From positions 531,510-595,509 of the forward strand of contig MARA01000026.1 of the NCBI GenBank assembly GCA_001792895.1: 64,000 nt of DNA, written 5' to 3'. Positions 45,682 to 56,400 of this stretch are shown in pieces. Within the stretch, counting starts at the first letter, position 1, and every line of letters begins with the position of its first letter. This DNA is from Lentinus brumalis. Its lineage: Eukaryota > Basidiomycota > Agaricomycetes > Polyporales > Polyporaceae. A program made the position numbers and the translations under genes. The notes under the pieces were generated by a model. It saw only the letters and a list, made by a program, of their open reading frames with translations, ran no database searches and was not told the origin of the DNA.

Positions 45682-46333
45682 CTTAGTTGCTGCTTCTGAG
45701 TTGAGATCGTCCTGTAATCGCAGCTCTTCGGACGGTGGGACGGCGCGGTACGTCAATAAGCACCACAGATCTAGAGGTTATGCGCCCCAATTGCGACCGG
45801 ATTGCTCTATGCAGCAGAGCCCCCACCGGTGGCTAAGTCTGTCCAGAGTGTTGGGAAAGCTCAACCTGATCGAGTTGTGGTTTGGACTGGGTTTGGGAGA
45901 GTTGCGTGTGTGGCTATGCACCTTAACAGCTCGCTTCAGCGCCCGACGATGTTCAAACTTTGAACGTACTGTACTGGTTGGCTTGAGTAGTGTCCGTGCT
46001 AAAGTACATCGCTTCCACTCACACCTGGAAGGCACAGACGAAGGACGAAGTCTCAAGATCTCACCCGACAACTTGCATGTGTGAGGGATACAACACGATA
46101 TACGATTCCGTCTGTCTTATGTAGTCTATCCAACCAGCAACCGTCACGAAATAACGATACATGCGTGTGTGTACAGTACTTCTTGTCTTTCTGTCTGCTA
46201 GTGCACCCAAGAGATTAACTTTGAGCAACATTACCTCCAAGCCCCCTGAAGTCTGACGGTGATATTACCGTGCCTGTGTTTGTCCATACCCAGATACAAC
46301 TTCTTCCTCTTCTATTCACTGGGATCGACACGG
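45682..46333. other. Intergenic
   Basis: About 650 bases between the SRAP start codon and the stop of the cytidylyltransferase gene, both on the minus strand. It must hold the SRAP promoter. Frames here, including minus 46071-45778, have no motif or splice partner. Confidence 0.5.
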
Positions 46334-47966
46334 TCACCGTCGCGAGGGGGAGACGCGTCCAGAGGGCGGTGCGCTATCGTCATAGTCGCTCCCTTCCGCC
46401 ATCAGCTCCGCGTGCCCCATGCGCGCGAGCTTCTTGTCGAATATCCGGTGCCGATACCCGCTCACGATGCGTTCGAGCAACTCTGAAGTCGACACGCCAG
46501 GGGTGCGCCGCGTGGGGAGGAATTTGCCTGTATGACGTCGTGTCAGTGGCGCCCGGATGTCTGAGCTGAAGAAGGGGACAGGAGGAGAAGGAGGGGAAGG
46601 ACGAACCTTGAGACTTGACATAGCCATAGACGTCGTCGTGCCCGGAGGCAGCATAGGGGTCCTCGTCATGTGCAACGTAATCTATTTGGTACTATGGGAC
46701 AGAGTCAATACATAGCCGACTTGGAGGGTTGGGTGACGTACCTGGACAAGCAAGGGGACTATGTCAGCCCAGGGCGCAAGAACGGGATAGCTCGCACGGA
46801 TCGCACGGCCTGAAGCCCACATACCTTTTCAATGAACGCAGCATCGATGACCCACGGGGCGTCAGGGACGACCTCATCCACCCATCTGCAATGTCTCACC
46901 GCCTCGCATCTTCCGTGGCTCCTCGATCAGTCTCGTCGTCACACACAGAGCAAGGAGATACACACCTCTCCGCATGCCGCATGATGGGAATATTCTTGTG
47001 CTCGTTGCACTGCTCGTCCGAGTTCACGCCTACGAGAAGATGCACCCCGCTCACAACGTACGGCGGCGCGTCCGCAGGCGCAGGGAATGCGAGCTTCGCC
47101 TGCCGCAGCTGGAGCGCATGTCCGAAGTGGAACAGGTCATATACCCCGTCGGCGTAGATCCGCACCGGACGACCTTCCGGCGGAGGGTTGATGCGGTATT
47201 TCCGCGTGCTGCCCAGCGGATCGGTGCCCGCAATGCATGCGCGCGCAAACTCCTGGATGTCTGCGGGCGCGAGGTTCGCGGGGTTGAAGGCATCGATGGC
47301 GATCGGTGCTGGGGGAGGCTCCGAGGGCGCGAGCTGCTGGGCTTGTGGCTGCGAGGAGGCCGGGGCGGAGGGGGAGTGAGCCCAGGGTGTGGGGAGGGCA
47401 GCGGGGAGAATGCGGGATCGGTCGTCTCCGGGTCGTCGCTCTCGTGCATGACGGAGGAGGAGAGGAGGGGGAAGTGAGCGTGGAGGCGATGGAGGATGCA
47501 TAGCGCGTCGAGGAGCCCGGAGTGTCGCGTCCGAGCCCCCGCGTGGTGATGATACTCTCGACGTCGCCGTCGTACGTGGGTGAGTCGATCCCGCCATCGT
47601 CGGAGGAAACGACGGCAGCGGCGAGGGCGTGGCGAGGGCGCACACCCTTTGCGTTGGCCGTCAGACGAGAGGAGGGCGCGGTGGAGTTTGAGGAGCGCGT
47701 GTGCGTGCCCGTACCTGAGCCTGAGGGGTTAGTGATGTGCACTGAGATGGCGGACGCGCCGTCGTCGGTGAGCGGGTCGTTGTCTTCCTCCGAGGCGTCG
47801 TAGGCTGGAGAGTCCAGCACGGGACGGTTATGGGCGAGGGAGTGCTTAGTGCCAAAGGACCGCTTGGAGTGCAGGACTTTGCGGGATCCTGTCGTTGCGG
47901 CTGCTGGCGCAGGGGTGATCGTCGGACCTGCGGGCGGGCTAATGCCCGTCGCCGTCGAGGATTCCA
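46334..47966 (-). CDS. PCT1: CTP:phosphocholine cytidylyltransferase, frame broken twice
   Basis: Start ATG 47966 ([12 protein letters not shown]), stop at 46334. A ~250-residue low-complexity N-terminus precedes the catalytic domain. That domain shows [17 protein letters not shown] (the nucleotidyltransferase HxGH is HFGH), [35 protein letters not shown] and [11 protein letters not shown]. The RTxGxST signature is [11 protein letters not shown], followed by an acidic helical tail. The enzyme makes CDP-choline, the rate-limiting step of the Kennedy pathway. In the N-terminal region the frame steps by one at two plus-strand G5 runs, 47467-47471 and 47370-47374. One extra base at each joins the pieces into one protein ending in the conserved core, so I read these as sequence errors more likely than a null allele. 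Confidence 0.87.
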
Positions 47967-50001
47967 TCGTTGTCGTTGTCGTAAGTGCAGATGAGGGGAG
48001 CGCAGGGATGGAGGAGGAGGACAAGATGTTGACGATGGTGGCGGAAGAAACTTGCTCGGCTGAGCTCCGCCATCCGTCCCATCCTGCCCATCGCCCGCGT
48101 TTTCGCCACGAACGTTCATTCCTGCCGTGTTTAACTCATATCTGATATGTTCCTGCGCGTAGCCTCGCGCACTCATCTCCGTATCGCTGTCTCTGCACAT
48201 CGTCCCATGACAGGACGTTCTGAAAGCGGGGATCTCGGAGCTGGCTGACGCCTACAGACTCCGACCGAAGTCGCGAGGGGAGATTGAACATCCGAGAACA
48301 GCTCCGATGAGCTCTGGATGACGGAGTCATGTCGGAGTACCAATGTCAGCATCCGACCTGCTTGTCGGTCTGTGTCGGCCTGACAGTGACACTGACAACC
48401 TAAGTCTCGCTTCGCCTTTATTGTCGGGCTCCTGGTTTCCTCTTGGTCTGTGGCTTATATTGGGGCGCAAAGACGATATACTCTGAAGGTGCTCCACGCA
48501 ACTCAGGCGAACCTCGTCTTTGCCGATCTCCTCTCCGAGTCGCGCTACCCATCAGTTGCAGCAGCGTGCACCGTCGGGCAGTATGCGAAACATGCGGACA
48601 GACCAAGCATTTTCCAAAGGATGTGGTGGAAGTGCTCGACATATGGGCACAAGCGTGTTTAGGACAATTGCGAGGTCAATAGTCGAAACATGGCACTCAA
48701 GCGAGCGACAGGAGGATTTGACTGACTGCAGAGGTGCGTCTCCGTGTCAGATAACATTACAGCGAGCTTCCACAAGTTGCGTATGTCCTGCTACGCCCTG
48801 CGACTTTGTCGCGATGACGAATGGCTCGGTGAAGACGGAAAGACCCCACACCACCGTCATAGGCGCAGGTATACACCGCGTCGTCGTCCGTCAACCGGTG
48901 GGATGCTTTCACGACACTGTACGGAAGCACAGCACCCAATGCACCGTGAGTGATAGCAAAGCTACTTAGCTAATAATTGGTCCCGATAGCGAAGTGACAT
49001 GGTATGAGCACTTCGGATAGCAGTGAGAGCGGGAAGGAGTTCGGAGGAGAGCGTACACACGGCACATCGCCCAGAGAGTGTCACACCCATGCTCAGCAAG
49101 CCAATGTCCAGGATTCCGGGACTGGCACAGGATGGGCTTCCGGTGCGTATGTCCCTCCTGCGGGTCTCCTATCCGGTGATACAGCGGCGCTAACGACATA
49201 ACCTGCGCAATGTAGCAAACCGTCTATATCCGGTCCAGCCGGATTCAATACCTGCCCGTCCTGCAGCGCGGGAAGTAGGAGATTACTCACGGCCCTGGTG
49301 TGAACGCGCCGTGCAACTCGAGCTTGAACCCTACGTGGCGACGCCCGCTGCGGACAAGGGCAGGGACAGCGCGGTGAATGGGCTGCCGAATGGGCGAAAT
49401 CAAGGGTGCGGATAGGGATAATCTGAGGGCGCCGCCGGACGCACGGCTCTATGCGACGAGCAGACGAGGCTCGACGAGCCGCTGGTTGTGCGGAGGCGCA
49501 TGGGGAGCATCGCGGTCCCACGGATGAAGAGGGCTAGGAGCAAGAGCACGAACGCTCGAGGGTTAGCTCTACCGTCCACGGGTCGCGTCCTGGCGTGGGT
49601 GCGGAAACACTGAGTATAGGACACGCGGGTGGTCCCTGAGCAAAGCTTCATCCGCAGCCATGCTTGTCGTGGCGGCTGGGTAGACGTGCCAGCTTTTGTA
49701 TCTTCACGAGTATATCGTTGCTCCTTGTACGATTCTGCAGTTGGCACCTCCGAGAAACGCACATACGCCGTCTACTTGTGTACTGATGCTAGAGGATATT
49801 GAGGTTCCGTGGTTCCGTGGCTCCGTGTACCCGATGAGCAAACGCCTCGGACGCCGTCGACGTCGCGGCTGGAATTTGCAGCTTGTCTCCCCTAGGCAGC
49901 CCACGATACGACAAGTCGTGTGTGGCTCGTGCCGCGGACTCGGAGGTGACTGCTGGCACATGATGAAGTATATGATCATTATCGCGCGCAAGTATTAAGT
50001 A
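47967..50001. other. 2-kb gene-poor region
   Basis: The part next to 47967 is the cytidylyltransferase promoter. From 48330 to 50001 both strands have only scattered short frames. A plus-strand frame at 48450-48662 and another with SVKTERPHT at 48833 look vaguely protein-like but could not be chained through splice sites. A small direct repeat of TTCCGTGG-like units lies at 49805-49829. It may be a decayed gene or ordinary intergenic DNA. Confidence 0.4.
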
Positions 50002-51604
50002 CTACACCCGGTGCACCTCCCCGTACGCTGGCAGGATTTCCTTGGACGCCCTTCGGGAAGAATATGCAGGCGGAGGGTCTGTATCCTCGACGCCGCTTGC
50101 ACCATTCGCCGACCATGGAGCATTACGAACGAGCCAATGTTTCACACACGGTGCGCAGGTCCGAAGAACTCGTCCGGGGAGTTTTGCCGCCTGGCTCCAT
50201 AACGGAAGTTGCTGTGTCTGCTCGAATGCGTAAAGGTCGTCCACATCACGGCCCTCGTGGAAGGCGATCGGGCCCATGGTATTGTCCACTCTGCCATCCA
50301 GTCCGGTGGGCACAAAGTCGTACGGGTTGACGATGAGATCCCTGCTGCCGCTACGAGCCAGAACGGTGGCCACCATGGCATGCACACGCAGGAGCGCCGG
50401 ATTGGGGATATCATAGGCACGACCATCCGATTTCCACGCCTTTGCCGTCTCCGCGGGAGTCTTCCACCTAGTCGATTCGACGTACCAGTGCCTATCGTCG
50501 AGCTTTCCGCCGGCAGGCCTAAGGGAGATTACATCATACTTGTTCGGTATCTGAGAAACCGTGTCACTTAGTGGACCTGAGCAACTTCCGAAACACGGCA
50601 CGACATACCGCAGTGGCCTTGAGACACCACAGGAAATTGCGGAATGACCACAGCGCGGGATCATGCAGGAAAAGGGTATTCTGTTGGCTGTATACGTCCA
50701 ACGAAGTCTCGGAGAGGTCGCAGTAGCGTCGCAGGGTACCATACGCACGGCGTCCGATGGTACTGAGCTGAATGCGTGTGTGAACCGATGTGCGATAAGT
50801 AAGTAATCGCAGTTACGCAAGCGGGGCACGTACCTCATCGTCTTCCATGATGGATCGGCGAAAAATTGCCGCAGTGCATGCCTTGTCCGTACGGAAGTAG
50901 TATGCATACGTGACGCAGCGAGCCTTGCGTCCCTGGCATGACGACCGACAGCACATAGAACATCTGCCATCGCGGTAATGTACCTGCCAGAGGGAATGAC
51001 GTCAAAAATGTTGCCAATCGGAGTGAGAGTGCGAAGGCACCATTTCCTGCAATCTCCGCCACGTCTCCTTGTCTTCAGGCGATCGATTTGCCCGAGGCAG
51101 CATAACTAGTTTGAAACAAGTGAGGACACAAATGAGACACCTCCGGTTAGTAACAGTGAGTAGAAGGATCTCACAAGGTGTCAACAAGTCAACGATCCAA
51201 TCCCTCGCAAGGTCATGAAGTGCTTGAGCCATCCTCTCGTCTGGCGACTGGGCCAGCAGGGTATGATGCCAATCGCATTTGCCCTCGGCAACTAGAGCGC
51301 ATGCACAGATCCCGGCGGAAACAAAGCGCGCGCTGTCCTCCGCTTTGAACTCATCAGCGGCCTGATAGAGGGCAAGGAATATCTGTTTAGTTGTGACTCC
51401 GTTACGCCGTTGTCGTGTCATCCATTCAGGCGAGTTGTGGACGGTGAGGTCTGGACGATCCAGGATAGCGAGGTGGCCATGGGCGCGTACATGCAATGTC
51501 CGATTGGACTGTGCATTGTCGCATAATAGGTGATCCAAGGCCTGCAGGAACGAAGGATGGTAGTCTTCGGGCAGATCTGCTATTATGTGGAATGGTGAGG
51601 TCAT
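50002..51604 (-). CDS. Orphan basidiomycete protein
   Basis: Starts at ATG 51604 (MTSPFHIIADLPEDYHPSFL). Exons then run through ANRSPEDKETWRRLQEM, RTDKACTAAIFRRS and YGTLRRYCDLSETSLDVYSQ. A GTATGT...CAG intron of 58 nt joins NFLWCLKATA in phase to IPNKYDVISLRPAGGKLDDRHW, and the gene ends in HRV at 50002. The N-terminal third is helical with several His and Cys residues (CACALVAEGKCDWHH). The C-terminal part is rich in Pro and aromatic residues and has a PPPAY motif. I recognise no family. The open frame from 50970 reads through at least one intron, so its Met is not the start. It lies about 900 bases upstream of the transposon region. Confidence 0.55.
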
Positions 51605-51702
51605 TTTGGTTCAGAGGACAGCACGCTACTTAGTCCGTTTATAAGTATCAGTACGCGGATGTGGCTGTGCTGAGGTTCTCCCCTACAAGATCGGTAGCGA
51701 GT

Positions 51703-52512
51703 TCAGAACCAGCCTACCGCGGGTTTGAGAACAGCCCGCGACATTCGACACGAATTCCACTGATCATGAGGACACAAGACGTCGGGGGCTAATAGCCGCA
51801 TTTCAGGCGAAGTAGACGCACTAGGATTAGGAGCGGGTCCTGACGGACCCTCTCCGTCCGCTTCGACCTTCTTAGGCCTCCTCCGACCATAGATCCTCGA
51901 CGCATCGGAGGCGGCTGTATGACCGTCAACATTTGCTGTCGAATGACTACAGAGACACACTCACGGGTGCGATGCCCTCCTTCGCAAGATATTCTTCGAC
52001 CTCCTTGCGATGCTTCTCTGCATAAGCTTCGGATCCTAAGATCCTCAGCTTCTCATATATAATGCCGCGAGCTAGCTGCAGTCAGCAAGCGGCGGAAGGC
52101 GATGGGAACTTGAACTCACGGAGGGTATTTTATGGCCATTTAAGTTGCACAAGTTGGACGTCCCGGTATGTCGCATCGGTGGCCAACTTGTCAAGGTCAA
52201 ACCATCAGCGGTGTAGTTCCTTGCCTTCTGAGAGAGCGGAAGGAGGCGAGGAGGCGTTATGCCGCGGTCTGCAATGGCGATGACGCAAGGTAGAAGGTAG
52301 GTACGATGGACAGTTCCATCCTTCTTGAAGGTGTCGACGTCAATCAGATCGGCGCCATCAAGGTTTTGTTGTTTGGAGTAATACAACATCGCTAGATCAG
52401 TGGGACGGAACTTCTCGAGGTCCTCTTCGGTGTAGCCGCACTTGATGAGACAGAGGTGCTTGATATACTCGTCTGTGAGAAGAAGCTCGGCGACATGGAG
52501 TTCAATAGGCAT
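51703..52512 (-). CDS. Orphan protein next to the transposon region
   Basis: Starts at ATG 52512 (MPIELHVAELLLTDEYIKHL) and continues CGYTEEDLEKFRPTDLAMLYYSKQQ, LIDVDTFKKDGTVHR, YLLPCVIAIADRGITPP and RNYTADG. An intron of uncertain borders follows at about 52070-52190. The next exon reads GIIYEKLRILGSEAYAEKHRKEVEEYL. A GTGAGT intron leads to a basic tail (GRRRPKKVEADGEG) ending at 51703. No domain is recognised. An upstream GTG in the same frame (52641) is not a credible start. Its 5' end lies about 150 bases from the small inverted-repeat element, so it could be a passenger or a disrupted host gene. Confidence 0.5.
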
Positions 52513-52661
52513 TGGCTTTCCTCGCCTGGGCGAGCGCGAGGTGGACGACGACGACGAGCGAGTGCAAGTGTCTGTAGAGGCAAAATCGTTGTTCCCCGGA
52601 AGCCGCGCATGTATGCGGAGATGACCACAGCCAACTCGCACTGGCTAAGTGAGTATAGGGT

Positions 52662-53000
52662 AGGCTGGAATCGTCGAAGAGGAGGGTCGCAGAAGACCCC
52701 CCGTGGGAATGCGGAGTGTCGTCTGAGTCTCAAACCTGGCAGGGAGCAATCCTGGGCGTCCAGAGCACAGCACTTCGCCAACAGCAAGGCGACACCCACA
52801 TGGCTTTCTATCCACTCGTGTTGCGCGGAAAGACATAGAAATTGACAAGACCACTCGCTGGTAGTATTACGGGGTGCTCACAATTTTTGAAGATGCTGCC
52901 GGGCATATGGACAGCGTGAAGCCCTGGCTCTCGAAGCGTTTGAAACTCCGCGTTCCCACGGGGGGTCTTCTGCGGGGCTCCTGTCTATCAATTCCAGCCT
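52662..53000. mobile_element. Small element with ~55-bp terminal inverted repeats (MITE-like)
   Basis: 52662-52716 and 52946-53000 are inverted copies of each other. Both ends begin AGGCTGGAAT. They share AGGAG at the same spacing, then a run of 22 identical bases ending CCCCCCGTGGGAA, one mismatch, and GCGGAGT. About 230 bases lie between the arms with no open frame. This fits a non-autonomous DNA transposon remnant, but no clear target-site duplication is visible at the borders. It lies just outside the large element. Confidence 0.55.
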
Positions 53001-53418
53001 TTATTCAGAAGGAACGACTGTCTTCCGCTACTGAACTAGAGGCTGGCTTGCGAGCCTAGTATAGGGGACAGTGGCCAAGACGAGAGGCGAGCGCTTCGAG
53101 TACCTGCAGCCGGCGGTGGCTGTGCCGCGTTTTTCTGCAGAGGCAGGACCCCCGCATATGGTATATATGGGTCATATGGCAAAAGGCCGCGAATTTGGGC
53201 ATTTTTGGGGGTCAGGATATGGGCCGATTTTGGGGTTTTCCCTATGACCTCCCCAAAACGGGCCAAATTTTGGGTATAAACCCCATATAACCTCATTTTG
53301 GCGCCCATACCCAGTACAGGCGCCTATTGCATTTCGCCTCCGCCTCTGCTTCGACTACCACTCTACGATACATACGCACCACAGCAGAACACCGTAAGAT
53401 ACATGATACATTGAGCAA
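53001..53418. other. 3' flank of the large element with hairpin-rich sequence
   Basis: No gene is seen. The stretch 53144-53330 is unusual. It starts with GGACCCCCGCATATGGTATA (also found at 59774), then has G/T-rich sequence with complementary partners such as TTTTGGGG and CCCCAAAA (about 53231-53267) and GGGTATAAACCCC (53271-53283). It is a good candidate for the terminal region of the transposon. Confidence 0.4.
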
Positions 53419-56400
53419 CTATGACCGTACTCGCTTTGTACTCTCAAGCGTCTCTTCCAAGCCCTCTTCCGAGTCCAAAACCGTCCTCTTGTTGCGCCTC
53501 CTCGACTCCTTGCCAAGCTCGTCTACCATCACCGTGATAGCCCTCGTATGCGCCTCAATCCTACGGAACTGGTCGGTAAGCTGCGATTTTACGGTGAGCA
53601 TATCAAGCTTCGGCTGAAGCTCCATGCGGTTCTCGATGGGCGCACTGCAGATCCAGTCAAGAGACGTGACCAACTGCTCCGAGTGAAGGTAGAGGTATGA
53701 TGGAGAGTCTGGAGTGACGCCGCCCTTCATGGAAACGGTGAGTGGCGATAGAACGGACATCCCGGCACCCATATCGGTGTATATGAGCACCACCAGACGG
53801 GAGAGTTTGCTGATATCCGTGCAGGTGTCGGCGTAATTATGTGATGGCCGCTGTCCCCCGCCCTTCTCGTAAATGAGTTTCACTGATCCCGCGCAAGGTC
53901 AGGTCTAGTCTCGAATGCAGAACATAGTGACTTACCTTCGCCCAAGTACAGCTTGTTCGACTTGCACACGACCACCCAAGACCCTCGCTTCAGCTGGTGG
54001 AAGTGCGAGATACCGCCGTCTGCAAGCTTGAACGGGTAACGGGTATCCATGCCCCGATATGTACGAGTTCTGGCGGATCTGTCTGCGGAGACACCTTCTC
54101 GGTACTCGTAAGCATTCCAGAAACATGCAAAGTGCGCACAGAACCCTCACCTGTCATAGTGAGCGCCGTTTCGACAGGGTCTGCTGGGCCCAGATCAACG
54201 GCGACTTCAACCTGCCCACGCTCTTCAACCCCACGCCCTTGCTCCCGTTCTCCGTCGACTCCCCGCTCTCCATTCAACCCCGCCCGCCATCGACTCTTGC
54301 GCTCCACGCCCGATGCCTCCGCCTTCCCCTCCCCTTTCCCTCCTCCGTTGAACGACAGCGAGGCCGACATCACGCGAGTGATCTGCGACACCAGTGACGC
54401 TTTCAACTTGCTACTGTCGCCAGACAGTGTCGCCGCGGCACCGGACTTGTCGCCGGCCTGCATTGCGTCTAAGGCTCCGGTCGCCAACGCGTTATTGTAA
54501 CGGTAGGTGACTGCGCTCTTGGCTTCGTCCGTCTCATGCCGCTTACGCTCCTCGATCAGAGTAGCAAAGTTGAATGTCCGTGCATTCCCAAAGTCAAGGG
54601 GCTTCCGGAGCCGGGCGACAGTCTGCTGGTAAGTCTCGCCTGACGCCAGCACCTTCGCTGATGACTGACCGCGTCCTTCGTCTGTCGCAGGTTCAGTAAG
54701 CCACCAACATGCATCCACGATGTATCACGCTCACCAGATGCAGGGGTATCTGTTACCATCGCTGGACTGGCCTGTGCGCCTGTGCTTTTGCTGACGACAT
54801 CGGGATGCTCATGGCATGTGTCCGCTGCAGGCGCAGGCGCAGTTGTAGGCTCCTCTTCGACCTCCTGTTTCGAAGTCGCTCGTTGTTCAAGCTCCTGGTG
54901 GAGTCGGTTAAGGACGTCTTGTATATGCTCGCGGTACATGGCGGTGAAGTCTAGCTCGCCGTCCGCTTCGGCGGACATGGCCTCGCTACAGAGAGTTGGT
55001 AAGTTTCAGTTCACGTGAGGATTTGATCTACTTACAGCCTGAGCTGATCGTGAATTGTCGTCGCAGTAGCACGTATTCCCATGTCGGTCAAGGATGTGTC
55101 AGTTGAGTTCAGCAAGCTCCGGTCCTCCATGAACGCCTCGCGGTCGCTGGCAAGTGCATCCACGAGCTGGTCCGCAGCTGAGGGTGGCGCCAGGTTGGAG
55201 TCTTCCTCCTCCGGCGTAGGGTCGTTCGAGAGGGCCTCAAGGGCTGCAGTCAGCGCATCATCATCGACGACCGGGCATACATCAAGCTCGATGCCGACGA
55301 TGGTGAGCAGGTCTTTCGCTTCGGTATGTGCTACACGAATCATGTCTTCGAACTCGACATCTGACGGAAAGCTGGTCAGGTTGGCCATATCGACGCCACG
55401 AGTGTCGAAGTAGGAATGATGATAGCCGTGACGGGCAGCAGCAGCCTTCGCTTGTGCACCCTTCAACTTGTTTCTCAGCTCGCCGGCCATGAGGATAGCG
55501 ACCTTCGGGAGCATGATGAGCCACTCGACGAAGGTGAAGTCTTTCTGGATCTTGCGCGCACATCCGAAGAAGTGTTCACAAGGTTCTGTAGAGTTCAGCC
55601 AGTGGTACAAGGGGATGTCAGGGAAGAAGTCTCGGTGCGTGAGGATGAGGGCGAGCATAGCGTTGATGAAGATTGAGAGGATGTCGTAGAGCTCGCGTGT
55701 GATGAAGTGAGTGTGCAGAGTGTAGTGTGGATGGTCGAGGACGTACTGACGCCACCCGTCTAGGAAGAACCGGGTGCGCCAGAGCATCTTGACACGTTCG
55801 CAATGGGTAAGGTTACGGTTTTGCTGCGCGTCCATGGCCTCACCGATGATAGCCAGGTAGATCGACAAGCCCAGCTGATCAGGCATCAAGCGGGAGGCGT
55901 ACTCGACGGTGGCAGCAGAGAACAGGCGAGCAGCGGCTCGATCGTCTTGCTTGTCGACACCGATGATGTCAGTCTTCATGAGTGGTGAGTTGTGTCCCTC
56001 CGCCAGAGTCGCGAACAGACCATAGTCCACAGGATAACGCCCGATAATCAGGTAGCGCGTACCCGAGGTCGCACTGCCTCGAGAATTCTTCTTCGCATGT
56101 TTCCCATCTGACGACATGATGCAGGGCTGCCCGTTCGCGAGTAGTGGTACGCGAATGACTAGTGGTGGCTGGCCAGGGATGGGGTGGGGGAACGACCATG
56201 TGTGCGACTTGCCACTTTTGATGGCGTCGTCTTGAATCTCGTGGGTTAGTCCTCGTTCTGTCTCGACGCCGTCAACGCTGTATGACACAATATGCATGTT
56301 GCGCGCGTCCAGCTTGGAAGAGACGTCATCGTGCCATTTGCGCAGCTCACGTCGATTGACTTTGCTCTTCAAAGCCATGGTCGCAAGGAGGAACGGCGGG

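Noticed and set aside
48443..49201. Possible plus-strand genes in the gene-poor region
   Set aside because: Frames of 60-150 codons have no splice-compatible neighbours and no recognisable domain, despite one VKTE-containing piece that recalls the 2OG-like paralogues.
50002..50970. A 322-codon gene starting at 50970
   Set aside because: The frame reads through at least two well-formed introns. Spliced exons give a more natural protein that begins at 51604.
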